Of a DNA stretch of 60,000 bases, positions 13,490 through 27,234 are shown in pieces (the stretch's first letter is position 1; each line of letters starts with the position of its first letter). The position numbers were made by a program, and so were the translations under genes. The stretch is from Chrysomallon squamiferum (Eukaryota; Mollusca; Gastropoda; Neomphalida; Peltospiridae), in assembly GCA_012295275.1 (NCBI GenBank), contig CM022665.1, forward strand, positions 36,246,933 through 36,306,932, read 5' to 3'. Under the pieces are notes generated by a model that did not search any database, was not told the origin of the DNA, and saw only the letters and a list, made by a program, of their open reading frames with translations.

Positions 13490-15172
13490 CTGTATGTATG
13501 TATGTATATATATATATATGTGTGTGTGTGTTTGTGTGTATATGTATATATACATATCCATCTACCTACCTACCTATCTCTTCATTTACATCTTTTTCTT
13601 TGTATCTATCTCTCTGATTTTCTATTCCTCACACTCATTAAAATACCACTGACGTCTGTTTGACCGAGAATTAGGTTGTATTAATGCACGCACGCACGCA
13701 CGAACTCTCCATATCTCCTAGTCCCTCCTTCCCTAAGTATCACGTACTGATATCTTATATGAAGTATGCCACTTAACTGATACTGTAATACTTCTCATAC
13801 TGCATTTATCAGTATTATCTAATTTAAACCATACACTCAAAAATTAACTCAGATATATACTTCATCCCAAGAAATATTATTACATTAACAGAAATATTTT
13901 TCATTAAATGTTGTTTTTATTTTCGCAAACAAAAAAAATATAAAAAAAAAAAAAAAAAAATAAAAAAAAAATAAAAAAAAAGAAGAAGATTTCTTGGGAA
14001 TTTCTTCTTCATTTTGCTTCCATTAGCAAATGAAATCGTTGCTAATACCAATTATAGATAAACCATTTTGGTGGAACTGAGTAATTTCCGCAGATATCTT
14101 TTCTTTTTGTGTATCCTGTTTTCCACAAAAACGGCGCATCCTGTTTAATGTGGAGTCGCGCCCAGGTGTGTGGTTTGAGATAGCAATTTAAAATCGTTTT
14201 CCTTTTTCTCTCTTTCCTCTCAAAATAGAAACGAATCTAACAGGTGTACACGTCAGAGCCAATTCTTCAAATAGGTTTTTTTTTTTTTTTTTTTTTTTCC
14301 ACTGTTACGCGAGTCCACACACGTTTGTTATAATTACGTGTCCGTGTTTACTGTAAGTAATAGAAGTTTTAACAACTTATTGAAATCATTAACCATGTTT
14401 GACTTTCACTGTCTAAACGAGTTATCTCGTCAACGGAAAAGTTATACATGTTTCTGACCGTCGGAATTCGCGTTTTAGAAAATTTCTATTCAACTACTTT
14501 TTACTCACGGTGTATCATAAAATTGTATTATTTGAGCGAAAGAGAAAGAGACAGAGAAAGCGAATGATAGAGAGAGCCGGAGAAGATCAGAGAGAGAGAG
14601 AGAGAGGAATTTTGTAGTTCTGTACATGGTTCTGACAGAAATATTTAATTTTAATGAATATGCATGAAGCTATTTATGATATCTAAAATGTAAAGATTTT
14701 CAGATGGAAAGATACATATGTTTCTGATGAAGTTCATCTATTTAGAACTAAGAACGACATTTTTTAGGGTTTCTTATTTATTTATTTTTAATCTTTGTTA
14801 CTAGTAGCTGATGTAATAATTTAAAATTACAGATCATCTCTACTCAGATATACAGAACACATTTTGTTTCTAAGTTCTCACATCTACAACAAAATGTAAA
14901 TATCAGTTAACTACTTGTTCTGACCATATAGAAATACATGGTTTTGGGGGGAGGGGTTATGATTATTTTTTCATGTGATGTCTGAAAGAAGAATGTCATC
15001 TGTAGAAATGATTAGTTTAGACAACGAGGTCAAGAGCTTATGTAGAAATGAAAATGGGTGAAGTGGTTAAATATATAAGAACTGACATAATGTTTTCCCA
15101 AAATAATATGTCTAAATTCCATTTAAACCTATAATCAACGTTGCATTCAACACCATCCACTTCTTCTTAAAT

Positions 15173-15515
15173 TTACTATTACTGCTACTGCTGCTACTTC
15201 TTCAACTACAACAACAATTACTGCTACTACTGCGGCTATTAATACCACCAGTACTGCTTCTAGAACCACGACTTATATTATTGATGTTACTGCTGCTACT
15301 ACTACTATCACTACGACTACTATAACTACTGAAGCTACTACTACTGCAGCGACTTCTACGACTATTTGTCCCACCACTGCTTCTACTATTACCACTGCTA
15401 CTATTTCTACTAATACTGCTGTTATAAAACCCACTATTGCAATTATTACTACTGCTACTTCCATAATTACTTGTTTTACTTCTACTACTGTTGCTGCTGC
15501 TTATTACTATGCTTG
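15173..15515. repeat. degenerate (ACT)n trinucleotide region
   Basis: 340 bp of ACT/GCT/ATT/ACC units; open on the minus strand as a Val/Ile/Ala-rich frame that is a repeat artefact. Similar regions occur at 1617-1960 and 27130-27225. Confidence 0.9.
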
Positions 15516-16273
15516 TTATTTAAGATCATGGTGACTGTCCTGGTGATAATATATTAAATATAACTTGTTTTAATTTTATATCTAAATTACATTTACAATG
15601 ATTACAAGTGATTCTAAATTTAATCACTAAATTTTAAAATAAGAATGATCATTCTGCAAATAATAATAATAATGTGAGGTATCTACCACGGATGTGCCTA
15701 ATGTAATAATGATCATAAGAAATGTCCTTTTTATCTTTCATTCTTTACATTATTGGCAACTTTGTATCAGCGTACAGGGAACTAAATTCCCCAAGCTTTT
15801 AACTAACGGCTATGTACCATGATGGAAAAGTTCCTCTTATTCTGACATATTAACCTCTATCCTTTTCTGTGAAAGAGCAAATTCTGTTAACCTTAGTCTA
15901 TTTTGTCAAGCAAGATTAGATTGATCAGTCTATGCTGTTATTCGCCTTATATCATGAATTTGTGTATGTATATACAGTTAATCTGGGTATTAAGTTTACC
16001 ACTGTAAGTTAATGTGTAAAGTTCGTATCAGTTAAATGTCTACAGTTATTAAGCTAATACGTCATTCTGAATACAGATAGGTTGTCCTTTGATGTATGTA
16101 TCTTTTAGATTACTTCTCTTAAGACACAGTCTTTGATCCAATAACGTACTCTTTCAGTGGTTTTACAAGATGTCTTTACTGTCCATGGCGAAATTTCTAA
16201 CTTCTTGCTTTTCTCTTCGTTTAATTCTTTCTTTCACTCTTTGTCATTCTTTATGTCTGTCTGAATACTAGGC

Positions 16274-16384
<111 letters not shown>

Positions 16385-17879
16385 ATTTCCTATCTTTATG
16401 TATATCTCTTTATGTCTGTTTCATACTTATAAAAATTACGATAAAAGATATATGATAAAAGATTAAAGGTATTTAATTAATGTAAATTCAAGCACCAGAT
16501 AACTGTCATTTAAGTATGATCAAAAGTTTAAAAACAAGATAATTAAATTAAAATATGCTTATAAATACGATGAATTCAAGAGCCAGTTAGTTTCCTGAAG
16601 CACACCTTTGAAGTTAATCCTTTATTTGGTTCTGTTGTCTTTCTTTTGATATGTAAGAAAGAAAAATAAATCCTCATCAAACAGCTGGATTCTCTGTGTC
16701 GTCTCTTTGACTAAATAACGACTGTTATCGTGGCATGAACATCATTTCTGATCGTCTTTGGCCATATAAATAGAAATTACACACACAAACAAATAAGGAA
16801 GTAATCAAGTAAACGATGAATTGAAGTTTGTGTTAGGCAGTGTGCAAAGAAATAATTGGGAAAAAAATTATTTTAAAAACTGACTTGACAAATACCATAA
16901 AAGTAATTTTGCATCACTACTTGCGTTATAACGTAAATACAAATGAGATCAAGCAAAGCGGCATAATAATTAAGAGATATATAGATGTTTTCTTCAGTGA
17001 GGATAAAGAAAGAAACAGAGAGAGAGAGAGACACACAGGGGGAGTGAGAGAACCAAAAATAAAAGAGATCGACAGATAATGAGAGAGGGACAGAGAGTCT
17101 GTTGCTGTCGTTGTTTCTCAGACAAATCTTTGCATTGTATAATTGAGGAAAATGTATCTAGTCTTTAACTGTTGAACTAAATTAAAAGATAAAATTTCTG
17201 AGGTAAGAACCTTAAAATCACCACTACTTCATCTATATATATATATATGATCAAACGAAACATTTAATGTTACTGAGTTTGCCTAAATCCTACCTACAGT
17301 GACAAGAAGCTATGAGCATCTTAAAATCAGCATAATTACAAATCAGCATAATAAAATACACTTTAGCAGAAAGCCAACATCAAAGAAGAAACTTTGAATA
17401 TCTTTAAATTATCATAATTAAATATAAACATAACAAAGTAGAGTTGCTGTCGCTATAATTAAATCAGTGGACATAAATGTAATTCTGTTTGAGTTCTCGT
17501 TTAAATCAAATAAAGACTGACGAAAAATTTCAGAACACGTAACAGCTCAGCACGCAGTGTCATTTCTTACACCAGTGATTCTCAACTAGAGCAGTATAGT
17601 CCCATAGCAACACTACGAGAACACGAACCGAAGGCAGACGCTACATACTTTTAACACATAAACGGTTATAACCATACTACATAATTCATCGTATTTCTAT
17701 CATAAAGTAAAAATTAACCTTTGAGCCGTCAAAACTTAAAAATTGTTTGAAATGGAGCGCCGAAAAATAAAAGGTTAACAACAGCCATAGTTCTAGAGTA
17801 AGAGAAATAATTGGGTCAAAGGTCAAGGTAACATATATAAGCTTGTTTAAGGTCGTTAGCTTCAGGCATGTGTGTAATG

Positions 17880-18300
17880 GGCACGGCTTCTCTATGTTCA
17901 GCTGCCACGTTTATAACAAAAACTTTGTGTTAACGATTCAGTGTAAGAACTATTAGTTCTGCGGAACCGTGCACCTTCTGCATTGGCGCCATCGCAGGAA
18001 TTTCATGGCATTCGGATTCCTGGCGCCAAAACGAATTGACTAGAGCATTACAAAGACTGGTGACTTATTTCGTAATTTTCCGCCCGGTAGTTCCGGACAA
18101 AAGCAAGTGTCGACATCCGGTTTTGACCTCGATATCGTGGGTCGAATTAGCAGCATGTTACTAACAGAAGCTTTTGTCTCGTGGTCACGATTTGTTTCCA
18201 GAATAATCAATTTTCGCCAAGTCCCCGAGTAAACCGATAAACAAAAGGCGCTTACATAAAGGATATTACAAGAACCACCATTTATGATCAAGTTCTATCC
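17880..18300. promoter_or_regulatory. complex, GC-balanced island: candidate conserved non-coding element
   Basis: Non-repetitive, with CpGs and two nearby TGGCGCC motifs (17990 and 18020 area), one forming TTTTGGCGCC on the minus strand, an E2F-like site. The minus open frame of 83 codons inside shows no recognisable domain. The role is inference from composition only. Confidence 0.25.
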
Positions 18301-19191
18301 ATTTGTCATTCCTTTCATTCGATATTGTTGCTGATGTCAGATCTGTTTAATACTACAGGCAATGAACGAATAATAAAAAATAAATAAATAAATAAAAAGG
18401 AAAAAAAGAAGAAAGAAAGGTAATGTGGCTTGCGGTCTGGAAGAACGTCATTAATTATAAATGCTGTAATTGATTTTATCGGGGGTTTTTGTCAACATTC
18501 CTTCTTTCTCTCTTTCGCTTTCCTTCTTTTCTTTCTTTATTTTAATCGACAAAAAAGTCTTTGAAGTGACAATAGTGGTTTCCTCTCTCATGTCGTCAAT
18601 ATAATTCAATTCTTTTGACTTTTTCCTTTCTTTTTTCTAAAGTTCCTCCCCCCGCAACATTCTTTGTTACGTCTTTCTTTATTTTAGCTTTCTAAATTTC
18701 AATTTTTTTTTAAATTTCAAAGAAGAGCAGTATGTAAACCTATAACAGTATATTGTCATTATGTCCTTCTTTGACTTTCTTTTAAAAATTAAGCTGAATA
18801 AAAATAACGACAGTTGTTTAAGTGGAAACTCTTCTGTCAGAAAAAAGTTTTCGTGCATTTAATTATACATATGCATATGTTCAGTTTACTCGTCATTCTT
18901 AAACATTTCTATAAATATTTTTTTGTATTTTAAGCAAATTTTTATTATTCATTTATTTTATTTATTTATTTTTTTTTTTTTTTTGGAGGAAGAGGAGGAA
19001 AGAGATTATAGAGAAATATTTTAAAGAAAGAGCTGAAGACTGTGCACAAGAATGAATCATAATAATTACTGTAATGTTGTCTAATAAGAAAGATACTGAC
19101 AAATAGTGAGTTAATGTATGGGTGAGTACAAGAGTGACAGACAGAGCAAGAAACAGAGCCAGAGAGAGCGAGTGATAGAGAAAACCGGAGA

Positions 19192-19294
<103 letters not shown>

Positions 19295-20222
19295 AAATGT
19301 ATTCAAAACACACATTTCACCGATATAATCAAAATTTTCGCCAGTGAAAACAGTATCATGGAGAGAGAAGAGAGACTGAAAATGAAGAAACAAGCTAAAT
19401 GTATGTAGGTGAATTACTTCTGTGTTGGGCACTCAGACAGATAATCACCAGTGTAAATTGTTCTCTTTCCTGCTTTGATAAACTACTTGCCAGAATAAAT
19501 AAAAATATCTGACTGAAATGAGTTTAACATTTCTTTCATTGCACAACGTAAAGGTGTTTTAATACGGTGAAATGAGAAGAAACCATGGATTACATCTACT
19601 GATAAATTATTTATACACACTGCACAATATAAAGATATATGCACATACATATGGAGTTACAGGCATATACAAAAAACATTGGCAAAACTACGCAGAAATT
19701 CACATTCTTTAAACAACAATAAAGATAACACAGCATTAAATTAAGTCAAATACAGACATTAAAGTGGATAAACTTAATAACAAGGTTCCTGCTTGTGGAT
19801 ATGACATTTTACACCTGTTTTTGTCCAAACTACGTTTCGTCTTTAAATCGATATTAATCATAACCCGCCTTTCGGCGAAAATCCAGGATTTTGATCTTAA
19901 ATGGAACATAATATTACTATCATTAAAATACGTGCGGGTAGATGTATTGAAGCTGATATTCAAAAAAATGGTAAACTTTAATATAATAATATTTGTGAGA
20001 AGAAAGAAGAAAAAATATTCTGCCTTTCACTCATGCTCGCAGTGTTCCTAATCTGTCTCAAAATACTTAGCCGTGGACAAAACAAACTAATTTAACATTT
20101 CATTAAATCCACTAACCACAATATACACGCGTCTTCTTGTCAACCGTGAAACATTAGCATTTAATTTTGTGTATTAACAGGTCGGTTCATTCTAGTTTAA
20201 CATCGTAGGCGTAATAGTATTA

Positions 20223-20725
20223 CAACCATTCTGTTCAGTTCACTTGACCTTACAATAATTTTGATTTTATTTCACTTCTGTCTGCAACCATAATTTTTTG
20301 TTCACATTCCCTTACGAACACTCCTATTGCTTCATTTTATCTTACAACCATTTTTATTAGTTCACATTCACTTTCAACCATTATGTTTAGTTCACTTAAC
20401 CTTACAAGCTTTGTCTTTAGTTCACATTCCATTACAAACATTCCTATTACTTCATTTTACCTTACAACCATTTTCATTAGTTCACTTAACCTTACAAGCT
20501 TTGTCTTTAGTTCACATTCCATTACAAACACTCCTATTACTTCATTTTACGTTACAGCCATTTTTATCAGTTCAGATTCACATTAAACCATTATGTTTAG
20601 TTCACTTAACCTTACAAGCCTTGTTTTTAGTTCACATTCCCTTACAATGATTATCTTTAGTTCACTCTCCATTACAACCTTTCGTTTCAGTTCATTTTCC
20701 CTTACAACCTTTATTTTCAGTTCTT
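20223..20725. repeat. degenerate 30-bp tandem array
   Basis: About 17 copies of a roughly 30-bp unit of the form TTAGTTCACWTWMCMTTACA followed by ACCTTT-like sequence. A longer-period similarity is visible (blocks with ACTTAACCTTACAAGCTTTG recur at 20393, 20483 and, slightly changed, 20603). Translated, it gives a meaningless 10-residue repeat (LVHxxLQxLx), which explains the open frames here. Confidence 0.9.
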
Positions 20726-21070
20726 AGTTAATTTCACAGATTTATTTATGCACGAACTGGCTGTAATGGAAAATTTCGATGGAAAAAACAAATACATTCT
20801 GTTTTTTCTTTCTTTCTTTACCGCATGCGAACATATGTAATCCTAATCATACCGGAAACATTTTAGCTTCTGGCTTTCAAAAATATAGTCATTCTTTTTA
20901 CTGTGTATTGTGCAAATAGCGGAAATATTTTGTCGTTAACAACGGGCACATAAATGCGTGTATCAAAATGTGTGATTGCGAGTTAACTCAGTATAGTTGT
21001 AATATAACAGTAATTATAACGTTTTCTAAGTTAAATAACGAAGGAATTTTGAATGGAACAATTAAGGGAA

Positions 21071-21621
21071 ACTGTTGTGATTATTACTGTTACAAACTTA
21101 AACTATTTCAGTGTCATTCACCTGTTATGATTATTACTGTTACAAACTTAAACTATTTCAGTGTCATTCACCTCTTGTGATTATTACTGTTACAAACTTA
21201 AACTATTTCAGTGTCATTCACCTCTTGTGATTATTACTGTTACAAACTTAAACTATTTCAGTGTCATTCACCTCTTGTGATTATTACTGTTACAAACTTA
21301 AACTATTTCAGTGTCATTCACCTGTTATGATTATTACTGTTACAAACTTAAACTATTTCAGTGTCATTCACCTGTTATGATTATTACTGTTACAAACTTA
21401 AACTATTTCAGTGTCATTCACCTGTTATGATTATTACTATTACAAACTTAAACTATTTCAGTGTCATTCACCTGTTATGATTATTACTATTACAAACTTA
21501 AACTATTTCAGTGTCATTCACCTGTTATGATTATTACTGTTACAAACTTAAACTATTTCAGTGTCATTCACCTGTTATGATTATTACTATTACAAACTTA
21601 AACTATTTCAGTGTCATTCAC
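21071..21621. repeat. 50-bp minisatellite, 11 copies
   Basis: Eleven head-to-tail copies with an exact 50-bp period (copies start at 21071, 21121 ... 21571). Core blocks are TACAAACTTAAACTATTTCA and GTGTCATTCACC. Differences are confined to a few positions: copies 3-5 carry CCTCTTGTGA where most have CCTGTTATGA, and copies 8, 9 and 11 carry TTATTACTAT instead of TTATTACTGT. Degenerate TTTCATTCACC pieces persist to about 21730. Confidence 0.98.
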
Positions 21622-22194
21622 CCTCGAGTGTTAAATTTAACAAAATTACATTGACTCACGATTTATTTTTTCTAGTTTCTTGTAATTTTTTACTGTAGTT
21701 TCATTCACCCCAAAATAATTTCATTCACCGATGGCTGAACCATTCAACAATTTAAGAAGCACTGGACTGTGATTTTTCTTTTTTTAATTATATATATATA
21801 TATAAAAAAAGATCGAAGAGCAGATGTTATGATTATTACAAATAAACTAATAATTTATAGTTCGTACAAACTTGTTTCGCTTTGCATTAGCAGACACTAA
21901 ACTTTCTTAATAATAAAATATAACAATAAAATAACAAGCACAAGGTGAATCATAGAGGCAGCCATTTTTCCTTTTCCATTACGTCATAACGAATTATTAA
22001 ACAAAAGAGAGAGTTAATAATTGCCTTTAAAATTATATAATAATTCAACAACAGTGTTTTTCAAACACAGTATAATTATCATTGAATATTAGATTTATCT
22101 CCGGAGAGTAAAAAAAAAAAATAATAATAATAATAATGTTTAATAATCCCTACAGAAAAGAAAAAAAAAAATCTGTTACGTAATACTGTGGAAT

Positions 22195-22445
22195 CTTTCA
22201 AATAGCCTTTAAGTCTTCCGGTGTCGAAGAAAATAGTGGCATGCTGTAAATTTGGCTAATTAGCCCTTGTTTTCCAACCGCTGGAATTAATCAACGCAAT
22301 AACGAGGGCGGACGTACTGACATAATTTAGAGCTGGGTTCTCGCCAAGGACCAAGGCGTCATCACCTTCGAGGTAAACGATCTATCAACATCTACGGCGT
22401 TGACAGCAGCTTGGAACAATTTGAAGTTAGAATCTTTCGATCTAT
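22195..22445. promoter_or_regulatory. complex island with homeodomain-like core: candidate conserved non-coding element
   Basis: Balanced composition flanked by A/T-rich simple sequence; contains the palindrome GCTAATTAGC at 22254-22263 (TAAT core on both strands). No coding frame. Confidence 0.22.
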
Positions 22446-22450
22446 TTTTG

Positions 22451-22481
<31 letters not shown>

Positions 22482-22914
22482 TAGCGAAAACCAAAGTAAT
22501 TATTTCATCACAATGTCTTGTCTGCAGAATATCACTTTAAAAAAATAAAAAATAAAATAAAATATTGACAGTTTTCTTCTTTCTGTGATAGATTAGTTCA
22601 GTTGTGTTGGTGGCGAGGGTGTAGATGCTGTTGTTGTTATTACATTTCTAAAATGTGGTAATCATGGATGGGTTATCATGACGTTACTACATTGGCTTAA
22701 TTATTTTGCTGATGCTGTTGTCGTTATTACTTTTGTTATTATTTTATTATTGTTAATGTTTATTTTATTATATACAGATATATTTTTTATTTATTTATTG
22801 TTGTTCTGTTCTTGTTGGGGTTTTTTTGGGGGGGGGTTGCCTTAAATATTATTGTTTATATATTTCTGTTGTTACTGTTGTTGCTGTTATTGTTTTTGTT
22901 ATTAATATTACATA

Positions 22915-23001
22915 TTTGTCGGTGCTGCTGCTGTAGTCGTTCTTCTTCTTCATCATCATCTTCTTCTTCTTCTTCTTATTCTTTCTTATTATTATTATTA
23001 T

Positions 23002-23039
<38 letters not shown>

Positions 23040-23080
23040 TTGGAATTATTATTATTATTATTATGATTATTATGATTATG

Positions 23081-23150
<70 letters not shown>
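22915..23150. repeat. compound trinucleotide array (TTC, ATT, GTA, ATT)
   Basis: TTC units, then ATT, about 14 GTA units, then a long ATT tract ending at 23148. T-rich trinucleotides begin as far left as 22625. Confidence 0.96.
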
Positions 23151-24899
23151 GCAAAAGACAAAGACAAACAGAGAAATAATTAAAGAAAGAAAAACAAAGA
23201 GAAACTGTGATTAATAATGCAATGTATTTCAAAGCTCACTTGTTAACAGAAGATTAAATCAAAATACCTTGTTGATTCCTGCTGATTGTTATCAGGAAAT
23301 AATGTTTACAGGTGCCAACGGAAAAAAACCGTTGTGTTTCAAGAGTTAAGGTGACTTTTACGAAGATCTAGTGCCAAACCCACGAGCGTTGTTTAAACAT
23401 TATCATCTGATAAATGGAAATGTCTGTTGGGAATGCCTTCCGTTAATGGATTCTTGAACATAAAATAGTAAAGAAGAAATATATGAACTAGGACTTAAGA
23501 CAACATTAAATAGGTATTTAAAATATTTATGAAATAAATGTAATAGCTAAATAAACAGACAGATGACAGATACAAAATGGATGGCAGACTTGCATACACA
23601 TATACAATAAACACATATATACATAATTAAATACATACGTACATATGTGTATATATGTGTATATGTATACTCACACACACACACAAAACATAAACACATA
23701 CATACATACAGTCAGACAGACAGATATACGCACGTATATACATACTAACAGACATACACACAAATACACATATACACACACACACGTAAAATTGACTCAG
23801 GATCGTCGTCCACCTCTGTGGTGCGGGGAAAAGTGTGCCATACGTTCGAGTCTCGTCAGCGGCAACTGACGTTGGTGAGGTCGTGACTGAATATTGTTTA
23901 TGTCTATACACATATTTTTAATTAATTTTATTTCTTATTTTATTCTATTTACACTTTTATTTATTTATTTATTTATTTTTTTGGAGGTATAATGGCCCTA
24001 ATTAACTTGTCTGAAATGGAAATCTCGACTGAAAACAAAAACGTTTTGCTGATTTCCTGTGTGGTACATTTCATGATCTTTAGCGATTTATTCCGAGTTA
24101 ATATCAAGTGGATTAGTACATGCTTTTACATGGAAAACACGCTAACACGTGTTAGGTCGATCGCACAGTTTTCAAAGAGCCTTTGCTTGTTATACATAAA
24201 TTCAGTCTGCATAAAATCATTAAAACTTTACACATTAATATAAAACAGATAAATAAATTAAGAATAAAATGTAATTACATTATGCTATGTTATGTTATGT
24301 GTATACGTATCTGCGTACCTACAAATAATGTAGCTTTTTGCAGACAGAACCATTAGATTTAATATTATTTACTTTAGAAACGTTTAGATCTGAAAATAAT
24401 GATTTTCCACTTAATGTGAGGAAAATAAAGTTCACATGGAGTATTTGCGTTCAGATCAGGAGTGGAAGTGAAACGTATCTCTAGCTGGGCTATTTCTAAA
24501 TGTAGGACAGTATTCCTTTGCCGCTCGTAAAACTTTAAAACGATACTAATGGGAACATTGTGGTTGTGATAAGTAAACCATGTGGCCGGACGTTTTATTT
24601 TCGTTCGTTAGGCTGATAAGTGTAACAGATATACTGCCGTGCAATAAGTTAACGTTAAAATGGATATACATATAGTAAAATAACTTTCTTTTTTACAATC
24701 AGGCTTATTTAAACAACTAGGTCGTTTGCGTAAACTTTCACCTACATAACAGCGTTAAGAGATACAACGCGCTGTGTGGTTTTAGTAAGCAGCTGCTGAA
24801 AAGAAAAGTGGCAGTCGCTTAATGAAAAATGCTGATAATAAGGTCTGCCCCTCTGTCATTACTGGCAGTATTTTACTATACTGAGAAAACAGTAAGCAA

Positions 24900-25160
24900 A
24901 ATTGTTGTATTCTGTAATCAAAGACGATATAAACACGCTAGTTAAATATTACCTTTAATAGACCAAAAATATAACATTAAAATTAAGAAATATGCAAAAG
25001 GTAAGTAACTTGGTAGTAATTTGCAATCAAAGATGAGAGATTAACATGCAAATTAAATTAATATTAATCTCAACAGACGACTAATAGAATGCTTAAATTA
25101 AATACAATTCAAATGGTAAATAAAATGGTAGCACAATGTAATCAAAGATGACGTAAAAGT
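24900..25160. repeat. diverged tandem repeat, about 110-bp unit, three copies
   Basis: TGTAATCAAAGATGA-type blocks start near 24913, 25022 and 25137 (spacing 109 and 115 bp), preceded by GGTAGYANNNT and followed by AT-rich DNA. Confidence 0.5.
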
Positions 25161-25929
25161 GTTGATGTATCTTTTCACCAATCAAAAATCTAGTCTAGTA
25201 TTTTGTCAACAATTAAAGTGTGTAGTTGTCAGTCATCGTTAGTCTCGCAGATTCTAAGGATTCTAGGTTCGTATCCATCTGCCGAACGGAAGAAGCATAT
25301 TTGTTGAAAACCCTCAAGATTATATACGTGACATTTGTTCCTTGTTGCATGTTAACTTACTAAACTGCAAGCAGTTAATGTGAACTAAACTGACACAGAA
25401 ATTAAACGTTATCAACACGAGTGTGAAGAACAGTGATTTCTGAATATACATGTATATCATCATATTAAAATTTTCACTTGCGGAGAGGGTTTTCGATGAA
25501 TGGTCAGAGCGCTCAAACTTGTGAATAAATCTAAGAACAATTAATATTAATGCGTATTAAACATTCGTTCATTCGTGTATATTAATCAAAATAATCATAA
25601 TGTGATTTTTCACTCATTTTTAAATTATAAATTCTATTAAAATATAGGTTTTCTCTCGAATTAAAAACAAATAAAGTATTGCCTTGACCTTGACTGGGGT
25701 CGTGAAAATAATATATATATATATATATATATACAGGAAATATTTCAGTGCAGCATAATCTCTTTCACAAAACAGGATTATATCATTGCTTGTATTATAA
25801 CATCTAAACAGACGTCATTTCATTTCTTATCTCTGTTATTTTTCAGACATAGAACTGTTATCTTGACAACGTAAATAAACTGTCACCAGTGCTCATGTCA
25901 GTATTGATCTTTATGATTTTGTCTGACGA

Positions 25930-26710
25930 CACAGATATATGCATACAGAAAGCAGCTTGCTTCGTGAGAACGAATTCCTGATGGAAGTGTCAAAGCTTAT
26001 TTCACTAACATTGCGTCAAAATGATTTTATACTGACGTATTAGCATCCGTAAATATATCACCGAGTAGTAAAAATATATTACTAATACGATAGGATGCAT
26101 CATATGATGTATGATATAATATAATTATGATACGATACGGTGCAATATGATACAGTTCTCTGTATCTGTATTTTACTTTGTATGTACGAATTCTATGTAG
26201 GTTATATTCATTATACTGAAATGATATAAGCTCTATGCCAGTGGCGCACTACATATTAACAGAAAGTTCAGTGAATATATTATATATGTTATAATATGGA
26301 TATATATTCGTGTATCCAAAGCTTGTTTTGTGTGCACGAATTACTCAAAAGAAATGTCAAAGGTAATTTGTCAGTATGCTGTGATAACCTGTTCGTGAAC
26401 TGAATATAGGGTAAAAGAGATTCTGACATTTTATCATAATTAAAAATGGCACAGAAAGGTCAATAAAAACATGCCAGTGATACAATTTACTTTTGTTCGA
26501 GCATTTCAAGCTTGCTTGGTGTAAACGAAACGGGAAGGAGGTGCGAAAACTAATTACGTATATTACTGTGACAAACAGCTACTGCTCTGAAATGGGATTC
26601 ATATCTCCGAGATACTGGTACATTTACTATGAGTTAAAATAACACAGAGGACAGTTAAAATAAGTTATATAGTCCGCCCGTTTGTGCATTCGTGGGCTCT
26701 TCCATCATCT
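25930..26710. repeat. diverged tandem array, spacing about 150-220 bp
   Basis: The block AAGCTTGYTTNGTGTNNACG followed by AA recurs at about 25956, 26174 (weak), 26318 and 26508, each followed 30-40 bp later by a GTCAAAG/GCGAAAACTAATT stretch. A further weak copy (CGTTTGTGCATTCG) is near 26690. Old satellite-like repeat. Confidence 0.45.
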
Positions 26711-27234
26711 GTTTACTTAACAGTTTCTTTATCACGTGCAATTCCGCCTTTTGCACGAAAGTTTATTTATGATTATGTTACTAATGTGCAGACGTACATG
26801 ATTATAAACGTGCACATGAACACTATGAAGTGTAAATGTATGTTCAGTAGGTAATTTGGCAGAAATAGTAGGCAGATTATACTGGCTGTATATGTCTGTA
26901 TATCGAAAAAGCTGTTTATTTGCTTTCATGTTAACATATAAATAATTTTTCATTTTTCACTTTTTTTGTTTTGTTTTTTATACAACTAAAAATGGGGAAA
27001 AAATAAGAATAAATATTAATAATTAAAATAATATTTTAAAAATAAATTAATTAAAAGTATTTTATTACTAAATGATTCACTCGTAGTCAACATCGCCATA
27101 ATCATCATTACTGCTTTTCTAAACAATAATACTACTCTTACTACTACTGCTGCTACTGCTGCTGCTACTACTACTACTACTACTATTACTTTTATATCTA
27201 CTACCACTACTACTATTATTATTCCACTAAATGT

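Noticed and set aside
15273-15464. Val/Ile/Ala-rich frame resembling a membrane protein
   Set aside because: Product of the degenerate ACT trinucleotide region.
20327-20650. 107-codon frame with regular LVHxxLQ repeats, at first sight a repeat protein
   Set aside because: Exact translation of the degenerate 30-bp array; several frames are open because the unit is a multiple of three without stops.
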